A DNA stretch of 14,531 nt from an uncultured Eubacteriales bacterium (lineage in GTDB: Bacteria; Bacillota_A; Clostridia; Christensenellales; Aristaeellaceae), in assembly GCA_902766515.1 (NCBI GenBank), contig CACXEB010000208.1, positions 1 to 14,531 on the forward strand, read 5' to 3'. The first letter of the stretch is position 1; every line of letters begins with the position of its first letter. Of the stretch, positions 1-7,626 are shown piece after piece. A program made the translations under genes and the position numbers. The notes beneath the pieces were generated by a model that made no database searches, was not told the origin of the DNA, and saw nothing but the letters and a program-made list of their open reading frames with translations.

Positions 1-699
1 CATTGGGGCTTCTCGTTCCATGATACGCCGGAGCTGCTGGACCAGCTCCTCAATGAGCATCCGGACGCGGAGTTCGTCCAGCTGCAGCTCAACTACGCGG
101 ACTGGGAGGACCCGCGCGTCGCGTCGCGCCGCTGCTATGAGGTGGCGCGTTTGCACGGGAAACCGGTCGTCGTGATGGAGCCGGTGAAGGGCGGGATCCT
201 GGCCAATCCGCCGGAGCGGGTCCAGACGATCCTGAAAACGGCGGATCCGGATGCTACGTGCGCCAGCTGGGCGCTCCGGTTCGCCGCTTCACGGGAGGGG
301 ATCCTGACGGTGCTGTCCGGAATGTCCTCGCTGGCGCAGATGGAGGACAACCTACGCACGATGGGCAGCTTTGAGACGCTGACGGATGAGCAGGCAGCCG
401 TGATCGACCGGGCGCGCACAGCCCTGACCAGCGTTGACAGCATCGGGTGCACCGGCTGCCGCTACTGCGTGGACGGCTGTCCGATGAATATCCAGATCCC
501 CGGCGTCTTTGCCGCGATGAACCACTGGCTGATCTATGAGGACGGTCCGTCCTCGATGAAGCGCTACCTGGGCGCGACAAAGGACCACGGAAAAGCGGGC
601 GACTGCATCGGCTGCGGCCAGTGCGAAAACGCCTGCCCGCAGCACCTGCCGGTGATTGAGCTGCTGAAAAAGTGCGCGGGTAAATTTGACCAAGCCTGA
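1..699 (+). CDS. Aldo/keto reductase with C-terminal 4Fe-4S ferredoxin domain (5'-truncated)
   Basis: The reading frame is open from base 1, so the gene begins before the window and 232 C-terminal residues are visible. The first part is the distal half of an aldo/keto reductase TIM barrel: a VQLQLNYADW segment, then GKPVVVMEPVKGG and the LSGMSSLAQMEDN segment typical of the cofactor-binding end. The catalytic Tyr/Lys/His residues would lie upstream and cannot be seen. Two ferredoxin-type cysteine clusters follow, CTGCRYCVDGCP (codons at 448-480) and CIGCGQCENACP (604-636), enough for two 4Fe-4S clusters. This architecture belongs to the predicted aldo/keto reductases common in anaerobes; the physiological substrate is unknown. 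A GTG at 142 is in frame but lies inside the fold and is not the start. The next gene starts 26 nt downstream on the same strand. Confidence 0.92.
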   Translation, partial: HWGFSFHDTPELLDQLLNEHPDAEFVQLQLNYADWEDPRVASRRCYEVARLHGKPVVVMEPVKGGILANPPERVQTILKTADPDATCASWALRFAASREGILTVLSGMSSLAQMEDNLRTMGSFETLTDEQAAVIDRARTALTSVDSIGCTGCRYCVDGCPMNIQIPGVFAAMNHWLIYEDGPSSMKRYLGATKDHGKAGDCIGCGQCENACPQHLPVIELLKKCAGKFDQA

Positions 700-725
700 T
701 AAATTTATTGAAGGGGGAATATCTT

Positions 726-1634
726 ATGAACACGACGCTTCTGATCATGGCAGCCGGCCTGGGCTCCCGTTACGGCGGCAACAAGCAGATTGACCGCATC
801 GGACCCCACGGGGAAATCCTGATGGAGTATTCCATTTACGACGCCATTCAGGCGGGCTTTGACAAAGTGGTCTTCGTCATCCGCAAGTCCATGGACGAGG
901 TTTTCAGGCAGATGATCGGCGACAAGATCGCGAAGAAAGTCCACGTTGAATACGCCTACCAGGAGTATGACAGCCTGCCGGACGGCTTTGCCGCGCCCGA
1001 GGGACGGACGAAGCCCTATGGCACGGTGCATGCCGTGCTGGTCGCGAAGGACGTGATCCACGAGCCTTTCGCGGTGATCAACGCGGATGACTACTACGGC
1101 AAGGACGCCTTCAAGGCGATGGCGGACAGCCTGCACCGCATGCAGGGCGAAAGCGTCCGCGCCTCCATGGTCGCCTACTACCTGAAGAACACCATCTCTG
1201 AAAACGGCACCGTCACGCGCGGCGTGTGCGATACCGACGAGTCCGGCCACCTGGTCAAGGTGACGGAAACCTACAAGATCAAGCGCGACACGGACGGCGT
1301 GATCAAGGATTTTGAAAACGATCCGGCCGGTGTGCCGCTCAAGGAAAACGCGCTGGTCTCCATGAATTTCTGGGGCTTCACCCCCTGGTTCTTTGAAACC
1401 GCGGAACCGCATTTCGCGTCCTTCCTGAAGGCTCCGGACGGCGATCCGATGAAGAAGGAATACGTGCTGCCCGCCCTGGTAGACCAGCTGATGCATGAGG
1501 TGGCGATGCCGGTCGAGGTGCTGGAAACGAACGCGGTATGGTTCGGCATCACCTATCACGAGGACAAGGCGACGGTTCAGGCATCCCTGAAAGCGCTGCA
1601 TGACCAGGGCGATTACCCGGAAAGCCTGGACTGA
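726..1634 (+). CDS. Sugar-phosphate nucleotidyltransferase family protein
   Basis: This 302-residue protein has the nucleotidyltransferase GT-A-like fold. Residues 1-20 read MNTTLLIMAAGLGSRYGGNK, holding the nucleotide-binding GxGxR loop (11-15) and a conserved Lys20. KPYGTVHAV at 96-104 and the metal-binding acidic motif NADDYYG at 119-125 follow. Such enzymes join a sugar phosphate (or a phosphocholine-like alcohol phosphate) to an NTP to give an activated nucleotide and pyrophosphate in the cytoplasm. The exact substrate cannot be read from sequence; no sugar-pathway gene is adjacent. The ATG at 726 is preferred because AAGGGGGA (711-718) sits 7 nt before it; a TTG at 708 is in frame but lies upstream of that ribosome binding site. 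The stop is 6 nt before the next gene, suggesting translational coupling. Confidence 0.83.
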   Translation: MNTTLLIMAAGLGSRYGGNKQIDRIGPHGEILMEYSIYDAIQAGFDKVVFVIRKSMDEVFRQMIGDKIAKKVHVEYAYQEYDSLPDGFAAPEGRTKPYGTVHAVLVAKDVIHEPFAVINADDYYGKDAFKAMADSLHRMQGESVRASMVAYYLKNTISENGTVTRGVCDTDESGHLVKVTETYKIKRDTDGVIKDFENDPAGVPLKENALVSMNFWGFTPWFFETAEPHFASFLKAPDGDPMKKEYVLPALVDQLMHEVAMPVEVLETNAVWFGITYHEDKATVQASLKALHDQGDYPESLD

Positions 1635-1640
1635 CAGGCC

Positions 1641-2147
1641 ATGCGGTTCCTTGAACTGCCGAAGGCGGAGTTCTCCGGAGGTGAACTCCGGTACATATTT
1701 GATACCACAGCCTGTTATCAGCCCGCGATCCGGGCGGACGGCGACAGCTTTGCCATATCGCTCACGGTACAGCCGATCCCGCGCCAGCATGTCGATTACA
1801 TCACCCGGATCTACGAGCCGCGGCTGATTGATCCCCATGTATGGACGCTGATCGACAACCTTGGCGAGCGCGTAGGATATGTGGAGCTGGCGCAGGAGCG
1901 CCAGGGCCAGGTCGCCCGGATCACGAACCTGCTGGTGGAGGACGAATACCGGCGGCGCGGATACGGATCTCTGCTGGTGTCGAAGGCGCGCACGCAGGCA
2001 AAGGCCGCGGGCGCTGCATCGCTGCGCGTGTTTGTGAGCGGCTTCAACGCCGGCGCCGTCCGATTCCTGCTCCGGCAGGGCATGACCGCCGTCGGCTTCA
2101 GCGCGCTGGATGACGAGCTGCTGATGGAACTTGGAATGAAGGTATAA
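1641..2147 (+). CDS. GNAT family N-acetyltransferase
   Basis: This 168-residue protein carries a GNAT domain in its C-terminal half. The segment ITNLLVEDEYRRRGYGSLLV (95-114) is motif A, with the acetyl-CoA pyrophosphate-binding RRRGYG loop at 104-109. It continues into the SLRVFVSGFNAGAVRFLLRQGM strand-helix pattern, residues 127-148, typical of motif B. The first 60 or so residues are less characteristic and may shape an acceptor site. The acceptor (amine, peptide or small molecule) is unknown. No strong Shine-Dalgarno sequence precedes the ATG, but the previous stop is only 6 nt away, so translation by coupling is likely. The ATG is the earliest in-frame start that does not overlap the upstream gene. 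Confidence 0.82.
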   Translation: MRFLELPKAEFSGGELRYIFDTTACYQPAIRADGDSFAISLTVQPIPRQHVDYITRIYEPRLIDPHVWTLIDNLGERVGYVELAQERQGQVARITNLLVEDEYRRRGYGSLLVSKARTQAKAAGAASLRVFVSGFNAGAVRFLLRQGMTAVGFSALDDELLMELGMKV

Positions 2148-2167
2148 TACAGAAAGGAATGAGGGTG

Positions 2168-4858
2168 ATGACAACAAAACGCTGGATTTCGCTGTGCCTG
2201 GCGGCGCTGTTCCTGTTCTCGGCCGTTGCGTACGCGGAGGAGTTTACGTTGGATTCCAGCCGCCGCCTGCGGGATTACGCAGGCGCGGGCGGAGAGGTGA
2301 CCGTACCGGCCCAATTGAACGGCGAACCGGTCCGGAGCCTGTACCGCAAGCTGTTCATCAACAATCAGACCATTACCTCGCTGCGCATCGAGGAAGGCGT
2401 CCAGGTGATCGGTGATTCTGCCACCTACGGCATGGCCGCCCTGGCCGGGATCACGCTGCCTGAAACGCTGGCCGTCATCGAGGACTCGAACTTCAACGGC
2501 TGCCCGCTGCTGACGGAGGTCACCCTGCCGGCGGGGATCATCTATATCGGTGACAGCTGCTTCTCGTTCGATCAGGGCCTTCGGTCCGTGACGTTCACCG
2601 GCCCCGCGCCCGCGGTGCACTACGGTGCGTTCCGCTCGCTGCCGGCCGACACGGTCATCTATGTGCCGAACGACCAGGTGGACGCGTATCTTGACGCGCT
2701 GCCGGCGGGGCTGACCGTCGAGCCGAGCGGACAGTATGCGCGGCAGCGTGCCGTTGTGACGCCGGAGGAGGATTTCTCGTTCAGTGACGGCGTGGTGAAG
2801 GCGTATACCGGCAAAGACGCCATTGTCAGGATCCCGGATGCGTTCGGCGGAGAACCGGTGCGGGCGATCGACAGCTACGCGTTTGACGATGCGGACGATA
2901 CCTGGCGGGTGATCGTGCCGGACAGCGTGGCTGACATCGGAACCGCTGCCTTCAAGAACATGTACAACCTGGTGTGGATCGACCTGCCGGACGGCCTGAA
3001 GGAACTGGGCGACAGCGTCCTGAGCCGCGTCAACCTGGCGCGGGTGACGATCCCGGCTTCGGTCGCCAGCATCGGCCCCGAAGCATTTGCCTCATCACAT
3101 ATTAGGAATCTGGTTTTTGCCGGTGTCAGGCTGCCGGAGTTCGCCCCGAATGCGTTTGACAGCGCGCGGGTGGATGCCGTACACCTGCCCTGGGAGGCCA
3201 CGGACGATGACCTGGCCGCCGCGGTGGAGCAGCTGAAAACCCTGGGGCTTGAGCCCCCGGTCATGCGCGCCATGAAGCCCGAACCGCCCGTCGCGACGCC
3301 GGAACCGGTTCCGGTAGCAACGGAGGAACCGGCAGCAACGGAGGAACCGGCAGCGCCGACGGCTACTCCTGTGCCGACGCCCGTGTTCCCGGCGACATAT
3401 GTACCGCAGCAGCGGGAGCCGGACCGCGCTCCGGCAGCGACGGAGGAACCGGTGGCCCCGGCGGCGACTCCTGTGCCGGCGCCCGTGTTCCCGGCGACCT
3501 ATGAGCCGCAGCAGCGCCAGCCGGACCGTGCCCCGGCAGCGACGGAGGAACCAGCGGCCCCGGCAGCAACCCCTGTACCGGCGCCAGTGTTCCCGGCAAC
3601 ATACGAGCCGCAGCCGCCCCAACCCTCCACGAACAGGCAGCCCGCACAGGAGAAGCGGATCAATGTCTGCATCGTGAGCGCCGACGCCTCCGCGGAAACG
3701 GCCGAAGCGTTCCTGAAGTCAGCTTGGGAAGAAGCTTTGCCCGGGGCGGAAGCAATGATGGATGTCCAGATCATTTGGGGGACGTCCGACGACTATAATA
3801 CCAATTTAGCGCTCATGGTGAAAATGCAAGCGGGGGACTGGGACATCCTTTTTGTGCCGCAGGTTCTGTTCAAAAAGTATCTGCTGTATGATGCTTACCT
3901 GGCGCTGGATGGTTTTGCGGATGCCGGGACGATCCGTCTGGACGGCCTGGATGTGGATGCAGGCCGCGAAACGCTGATTGAGTATGATACCGGGGATACG
4001 CATACCCGCCTGTACGGCATCCCCACCGATCAACTGTACGGATTGATGGATGGCATGGGGTACGATGGCCGCGACGGCGTCATGGCGGTGGCCGCCCGCG
4101 ATGCAAACGAAACGGAGGTCATCCGGTTCTTCGATGCGCTGATTCAGGCCGGCCGTGCGGGGAATCCGGCGCAAGCACAGCCTGAGCCGGCAGCGACGGA
4201 AGCGCCGATGATCCCCGGGACGACGCCCGTACCGACGCCGGTGTTCCCGGCGACTTATGAGCCGCAGCAGCGCCAGCCGGACCGCGGTCCCGCGGCGACG
4301 GAAGAACCTGCCCTCCCGGCGGCGACCCCCGTGCCGATGCCCGTGTTCCCGGCGACCTACGAGCCGCAGCAGCCGGACATCCGGGTCACGCCGGCTCCTG
4401 CAGCGACGCCTGAACCAACGCCCGAGCCGACTGCTGTGCCGACTGCGACGCCTGAACCGACGCACGAGCCGACTGCTGTCCCGACTGCAGCGCCTGAACC
4501 GACTGTTGTGCCGACTGCGACGCCTGAACCGACCACCGTGCCGACGCCCGTACCGACGTCAACGCCTGCGCCGACGATGGATCCGGCCATGGCGGCTTAC
4601 GTGGGCGTGTGGGATGGCATCAGCATCCAGGCCGGCCCGGTGACCCTGGATCCGGCGCTGATGTCTGTTGACCTGCAGCTGACGCTGAATGCTGACGGGA
4701 CCGGCGAACTGATCTATGTCAGCTCGGATGGCGGCCGTGACTGGATGGTGATGCAGGGGATCGCCTTCTACGGCGGCATCCCCATGACACTGAGGGATGA
4801 CGGCAGCCTGCAATATGGCAGCGGCGACAGCTACCTGGTTTTCGTCCGGCAGGAATAA
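2168..4858 (+). CDS. Secreted mosaic protein: BspA-type leucine-rich repeats, Pro-rich repeats, SBP-like domain, beta-rich C-terminus
   Basis: This 896-residue protein starts with a signal peptide (MTTKRW, hydrophobic core, probable cleavage after AYA at residue 23). Residues about 27-185 and 200-345 are BspA/LRR_5-type leucine-rich repeats, with units such as VIVPDSVADIGTAAFKN. Residues 392-486 and 678-738 are copies of a 34-residue Pro-rich repeat. Between them, residues about 497-663 resemble part of an extracellular solute-binding protein (DYNTNLALMVKMQAGDWDI, then LYGIPTDQLYG), far shorter than the usual 400 or so residues. A Pro/Thr/Glu linker (741-803) leads to a small domain (805-896) with the GVWDG...LTLNADGTGEL pattern of lipocalin-like beta domains. 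I see no LPXTG motif, SLH repeat or C-terminal membrane segment. Function is unknown; surface or secreted binding is inferred. ATG 2168 is preferred because AAAGGA (2154-2159) is well spaced; an ATG at 2159 lies too close to it. Confidence 0.85.
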   Translation: MTTKRWISLCLAALFLFSAVAYAEEFTLDSSRRLRDYAGAGGEVTVPAQLNGEPVRSLYRKLFINNQTITSLRIEEGVQVIGDSATYGMAALAGITLPETLAVIEDSNFNGCPLLTEVTLPAGIIYIGDSCFSFDQGLRSVTFTGPAPAVHYGAFRSLPADTVIYVPNDQVDAYLDALPAGLTVEPSGQYARQRAVVTPEEDFSFSDGVVKAYTGKDAIVRIPDAFGGEPVRAIDSYAFDDADDTWRVIVPDSVADIGTAAFKNMYNLVWIDLPDGLKELGDSVLSRVNLARVTIPASVASIGPEAFASSHIRNLVFAGVRLPEFAPNAFDSARVDAVHLPWEATDDDLAAAVEQLKTLGLEPPVMRAMKPEPPVATPEPVPVATEEPAATEEPAAPTATPVPTPVFPATYVPQQREPDRAPAATEEPVAPAATPVPAPVFPATYEPQQRQPDRAPAATEEPAAPAATPVPAPVFPATYEPQPPQPSTNRQPAQEKRINVCIVSADASAETAEAFLKSAWEEALPGAEAMMDVQIIWGTSDDYNTNLALMVKMQAGDWDILFVPQVLFKKYLLYDAYLALDGFADAGTIRLDGLDVDAGRETLIEYDTGDTHTRLYGIPTDQLYGLMDGMGYDGRDGVMAVAARDANETEVIRFFDALIQAGRAGNPAQAQPEPAATEAPMIPGTTPVPTPVFPATYEPQQRQPDRGPAATEEPALPAATPVPMPVFPATYEPQQPDIRVTPAPAATPEPTPEPTAVPTATPEPTHEPTAVPTAAPEPTVVPTATPEPTTVPTPVPTSTPAPTMDPAMAAYVGVWDGISIQAGPVTLDPALMSVDLQLTLNADGTGELIYVSSDGGRDWMVMQGIAFYGGIPMTLRDDGSLQYGSGDSYLVFVRQE
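3341..3625 (+). repeat. 102-bp in-frame tandem repeat, block A (three copies)
   Basis: Three consecutive copies of a 102-bp unit (34 codons) lie at about 3341-3442, 3443-3544 and 3545-3625, the last incomplete. The shared core gtgttcccggc starts at 3383, 3485 and 3587, exactly 102 bp apart. Each unit encodes EEPxAPxATPVPxPVFPATY followed by PQQRxPDRAPAAT. The unit is Pro-rich, has no cysteine and is likely an extended linker in the secreted protein. Confidence 0.9.
3656..4156 (+). other. Solute-binding-protein-like domain flanked by the 102-bp repeats
   Basis: This segment encodes residues about 497-663 of the secreted mosaic protein. Its order, an INVCIVSAD strand, then WGTSDDYNTNLALMVKMQAG, then DILFVPQVLFKKYLLYDAYL with LALDGF, and later YGIPTDQLYG, follows the first lobe of family 1 extracellular solute-binding proteins. 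A complete second lobe is missing. Around 3780-3900 the local base composition is visibly more AT-rich than the repeats on either side. The family assignment comes from pattern recognition and has not been tested by a profile search. Confidence 0.5.
4199..4381 (+). repeat. 102-bp in-frame tandem repeat, block B (two copies)
   Basis: Two further copies of the unit seen in block A lie at about 4199-4300 and 4301-4381. The core gtgttcccggc starts at 4241 and 4343, again 102 bp apart. Copy 4 encodes PVFPATYEPQQRQPDR, identical at that stretch to copy 2 of block A. The blocks are separated only by the solute-binding-like domain, and the core spacing between copy 3 and copy 4 is 654 bp, a whole number of codons (218). 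Confidence 0.88.
4388..4576 (+). repeat. Degenerate Pro/Thr/Glu repeat linker
   Basis: This stretch encodes residues about 741-803 of the mosaic protein, built from variants of ATPEPT, PEPTAVPT and VPTATPEP. The DNA is an imperfect short repeat of gcgacgcctgaaccgac-like units. It probably forms an extended stalk before the C-terminal domain and is a plausible site of replication slippage. Confidence 0.8.
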
Positions 4859-4900
4859 ACGGCAGTCAGTATTCACCTGAACAACACAATCACATGAAAA

Positions 4901-4939
4901 ACCGCCGCCGGCAGGCTTCCGATGCCTGCCGGCGGCGGT
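4901..4939 (-). terminator. Hairpin terminator between convergent genes, probably bidirectional
   Basis: A perfect 16-bp GC-rich stem pairs 4901-4916 with 4924-4939 around a 7-nt loop. On the minus strand it is followed by TTTT and then C, so it fits an intrinsic terminator for the NYN-domain gene ending at 4953. On the plus strand it is followed by the weaker tcatattatt and may also stop transcription from the secreted-protein gene ending at 4858. Confidence 0.82.
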
Positions 4940-4952
4940 CATATTATTGAAT

Positions 4953-6254
4953 TCAGCCCTGCCACGCCTTGAGGGCGTTCAGGATGGTCTTGCTGGCGGC
5001 GGCGCCGATGTTGCGGATCTGCAGCAGGTCGCTTTCGCTCATGGCGGCGATATCCCGGACGGCGCTCAGGCCGGCGGCTTCCAGCGCTTTCAGGATGCGC
5101 GGGGGCAGGGCGAGCTCCTGCAAGGATCCATCCGCCGGCGCCACAGTCACGGGTGCGGGCGCCGGCTGGCCGGCTGCCGCTTCAGGCACGTCGTCCTTGC
5201 GTGTCTTTGGATTCAGCCGTGCCGTTTTCCCCTTCGGCGCGGAAGCCGGGACGGGCTGATCTTCAGATGGTTCTGAAGCGGACGCCGGCAGGATGTCGGG
5301 GACGGCGGCCGTTTCGGCTGCTTCCGACACGGGCGCCGCAGCTTCAGCCGTTTCCGGGGTGGATCCGTCCGGCTTATCCTGTGGCGCGCTGCCTTCATCT
5401 GCGGTTTCCGCCGGTACTGCGGGCGGTTCCGCAGCGGGCGTTTCGCTGTCGGAAGCAAAGGGCGTCAGGGAGATCAGCGTTCCGCTCGGGCTGTTCTGGA
5501 AAAAGAAGGCATCGTTGAACATTCCCGTCAGGTAGTTGAGCGGCTTGCGCTTGGACCCCTGCTGGTCGACCCGGTATTCCGGCAGCTTGTTCAGGTTGTG
5601 GAACAGCGTCGCGACCAGCATCTGGCCGCTGTTGGACCGCAGCAATTCCGTGATGCGGGCCCGGATGATGGCGATCCGCTCGTTATGGGTCGGCGCGACG
5701 CGCGGCGCGGGCGTTTTTACCGGCTGGGCAGGCTGCGCGGCGCGGGCGGGCGCGGCGGCGGGGGCCGCGGACGGTACGGAGATGGCAGGCGGCTCCAGCT
5801 TGGCCGGTGTGGCGGGTTTGGCGGCTGGCTTGGCCACGGTAGGTGTTTCGAGGGTGATAAATCGGCTGCAGGCGGTGCGCCAGAGCGGGTTGGCCTTTTC
5901 GGTGCCCATCCCGATGACCTCGATCCCGGCCGCGCGCAGCCGGACGGACAGGGCGGAAAAATCACTGTCGCTGGAAGCGATGATCACCGTGTCGGCCTGC
6001 CTGCCGACGAGCAGGTCCATGGCGCCGATGACCAGCGCGATGTCGGACGTGTTCTTGCCCTTGCTGGCCTTGATGGTCAGGTTGGGATGCATGGCGTAGC
6101 GCAGGACCGGCTCGACCCAGGACGTCAGGGCCTGGGCTGCTCCATAGATTTCCTTGAAAATGATCGTGCCGATGTCGGACGCCTGGTTGAAAATCTGTGC
6201 CGCGTGAATTGGCAGCACGTTTTCGGCGTCGATCAGCACCGCGATGTTGGGCAT
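4953..6254 (-). CDS. NYN nuclease-like / OST-HTH (LOTUS) / alpha-CTD-like helix-hairpin-helix fusion protein
   Basis: This 433-residue protein has three modules. Residues 1-140 are a NYN (PIN-like, LabA-type) domain: IDAEN with Asp9, KGKNTSDIALVIGAMDL with Asp71 and Asp80, and ASSDSDFSAL with Asp96/Asp98, the acidic set expected to bind metal in this family. A Pro/Ala-rich linker leads to an OST-HTH/LOTUS-like domain at about 189-268 (ERIAIIRARITELLRS...FHNLNKLPEY...FFFQNSPSGTLISL). A long acidic Pro/Ala linker follows (about 269-375). Residues 378-432 form a helix-hairpin-helix module resembling the RNA polymerase alpha C-terminal domain (SDLLQIRNIGAAASKTI). RNA binding or cleavage is inferred. 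ATG 6254 is chosen because AAAAGGAG lies about 10 nt upstream; an in-frame ATG at 6317 is inside the upstream gene. The gap to that gene is 16 nt. Confidence 0.85.
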   Translation of the reverse strand: MPNIAVLIDAENVLPIHAAQIFNQASDIGTIIFKEIYGAAQALTSWVEPVLRYAMHPNLTIKASKGKNTSDIALVIGAMDLLVGRQADTVIIASSDSDFSALSVRLRAAGIEVIGMGTEKANPLWRTACSRFITLETPTVAKPAAKPATPAKLEPPAISVPSAAPAAAPARAAQPAQPVKTPAPRVAPTHNERIAIIRARITELLRSNSGQMLVATLFHNLNKLPEYRVDQQGSKRKPLNYLTGMFNDAFFFQNSPSGTLISLTPFASDSETPAAEPPAVPAETADEGSAPQDKPDGSTPETAEAAAPVSEAAETAAVPDILPASASEPSEDQPVPASAPKGKTARLNPKTRKDDVPEAAAGQPAPAPVTVAPADGSLQELALPPRILKALEAAGLSAVRDIAAMSESDLLQIRNIGAAASKTILNALKAWQG

Positions 6255-6264
6255 AAAAACAATT

Positions 6265-6274
6265 CTCCTTTTAG
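6265..6274 (-). promoter_or_regulatory. Ribosome binding site overlapping the upstream stop codon
   Basis: On the minus strand, AAAAGGAG runs into the NYN gene and includes part of the TAA stop (6271-6273) of the aminopeptidase gene. It fixes the NYN start at 6254 and suggests translational coupling of the two genes. Confidence 0.7.
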
Positions 6275-7572
6275 CAAATAAAATGGCTGTCCCCGCGCAT
6301 GGTGAGCGGCATCTCATAGAAGGTTCTGAGCGCTGCGATCATATACGGGATGTCCTTCACGCCGGCGGTTTCATAGCAGGAATGCATGGCCAGCTGCGCC
6401 AGGCCGATATCGACCGTGTGGAGGGAGACATGGCGGTTGGACAGATTGCCCAGGGTGCCGCCCCCGAGCACATCCGACCGGTTGGCGAAATGCTGGTACG
6501 GCACATGGGCGCGTTCGCAGATCTCCGTGAACAGGGCGGAGGAAACGCCGTCCGTGGTATATTTCTGGTTGGCGGCATGCTTGATCACGATGCCGGCGTT
6601 CATCCGGACGCGGTTCTGCGCGTCATACAGCTCCGGATGGTTCGGGTGCACCGCGTGCGCGTTGTCTGCCGATACCATGAAGCCCGCGGCCAGGGCGGCG
6701 CGGATCTCGCTGCCGGAAAGGCCGAGCGCTTCGCCGGCCCGTTCCAGGGTATCGCGCAGGAAGGCGGAATCCGCGCCCTGCTTGCTGCCGGAGCCGACCT
6801 CCTCGTTGTCAAACACGCTGTAAACCTGCATGAACCCGTCCGCGTCCCCGGCGTCCAGGAAGGCGTGCAGCGACGTCCAGGCGCACTCAAGGTCGTCGAT
6901 CCTCCCGATGGAGAAGAACTCCCGGTCCGCGCCCCAGACGCTGCCGGGCGTCCGGCTGTACAGGTACAGGTCGCTGCCGAGGATGTCCTTCTCCGGCGCG
7001 TCTGCCGCGGCGGCGATCTCCTGCGCCAGGCGGCCCTTCTGCGACGCTTCGCCATACAGCGGCAGCATGTCGACCTGCGGATTGAACTTGTACCCGTCGT
7101 TGACCTGCCTGTTGAAGTGGATCGGCACGTTGGGGATCAGCACGGCGTCGCGGCCCAGGTCGACCAGGCGGGTTTCGAATCCCTCCGCTGTGCGGACGAT
7201 CACCCTTCCGGCGATGGATAGCGGGCGGTCCAGCCAGGTAGACAGGATCAGGCCGCCGTATTTCTCCACGTTCAGGCGTACATAGGCCTGGCCGGCATCC
7301 TCGGCGTACTCCTTCAGCTTCAGCGTCGGAGAGTCGGAATGGGACGCGGCGATCCGGAAGGACGCCGGCTTGCCTTCCGGTACGCGGAAGGCGATCAGGG
7401 CGGACCCGTTGCGGGTCACGTAATACCGGCCGCCGGTGTGAAGCGCCCACGGCTCCGCCTCACAAAGGCGCTGGTACCCCCTGGCTTCCAGCAGGTTTTC
7501 AGCCTGGCGGACCGCATGGAACGCGGTGGGCGACAGGGCAGCATATTCGAGAAAACCATGTACATCCGGCAT
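6271..7572 (-). CDS. apeB: M18 family aminopeptidase
   Basis: This 433-residue cytoplasmic protein has the full set of M18 metallo-aminopeptidase motifs. AASHSDSPTLKLK carries His78 and Asp80, RIDDLE has Asp226, DNEEVGSGSKQGADS has Glu257/Glu258, SADNAHAVHPN has Asp303, and VDIGLAQLAMHS has His397. Members of this family are dinuclear-metal enzymes that release N-terminal residues, often acidic ones, from peptides; the exact specificity is not readable. Length matches bacterial members (about 430). ATG 7572 follows GGAGG with 9 nt spacing; an in-frame ATG at 7635 lies within or upstream of the promoter region. It is the first gene of a two-gene operon with the NYN protein. The symbol follows family usage and is not a proven orthology. 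Confidence 0.93.
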   Translation of the reverse strand: MPDVHGFLEYAALSPTAFHAVRQAENLLEARGYQRLCEAEPWALHTGGRYYVTRNGSALIAFRVPEGKPASFRIAASHSDSPTLKLKEYAEDAGQAYVRLNVEKYGGLILSTWLDRPLSIAGRVIVRTAEGFETRLVDLGRDAVLIPNVPIHFNRQVNDGYKFNPQVDMLPLYGEASQKGRLAQEIAAAADAPEKDILGSDLYLYSRTPGSVWGADREFFSIGRIDDLECAWTSLHAFLDAGDADGFMQVYSVFDNEEVGSGSKQGADSAFLRDTLERAGEALGLSGSEIRAALAAGFMVSADNAHAVHPNHPELYDAQNRVRMNAGIVIKHAANQKYTTDGVSSALFTEICERAHVPYQHFANRSDVLGGGTLGNLSNRHVSLHTVDIGLAQLAMHSCYETAGVKDIPYMIAALRTFYEMPLTMRGDSHFIC

Positions 7573-7626
7573 AACGTGTATCCTCCAGGCGCTCACATTG
7601 CTCCCGCTGGGCGGGACAGCCCTGCT

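Noticed and set aside
2143..2148. Perfect TATAAT just before the secreted-protein gene
   Set aside because: It overlaps the GNAT stop codon, has no -35 match 16-18 bp upstream and no TGn extension, and would start transcription at the ribosome binding site itself.
705..2177. Long minus-strand open frame of about 490 codons opposite the nucleotidyltransferase and GNAT genes
   Set aside because: It is antisense to two genes with clear family motifs, has no recognisable domain, and such open antisense frames are common in GC-rich coding DNA.
3341..3625. 102-bp repeats as a CRISPR-like or mobile-element array
   Set aside because: There are no unique spacers, the units are contiguous, keep one reading frame and encode a Pro-rich linker.
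3095..4465. Arg/Gly-rich minus-strand frames opposite the secreted mosaic protein
   Set aside because: Their apparent repeats are the complement of the 102-bp and Pro/Thr repeats on the plus strand; no start context or domain supports them.
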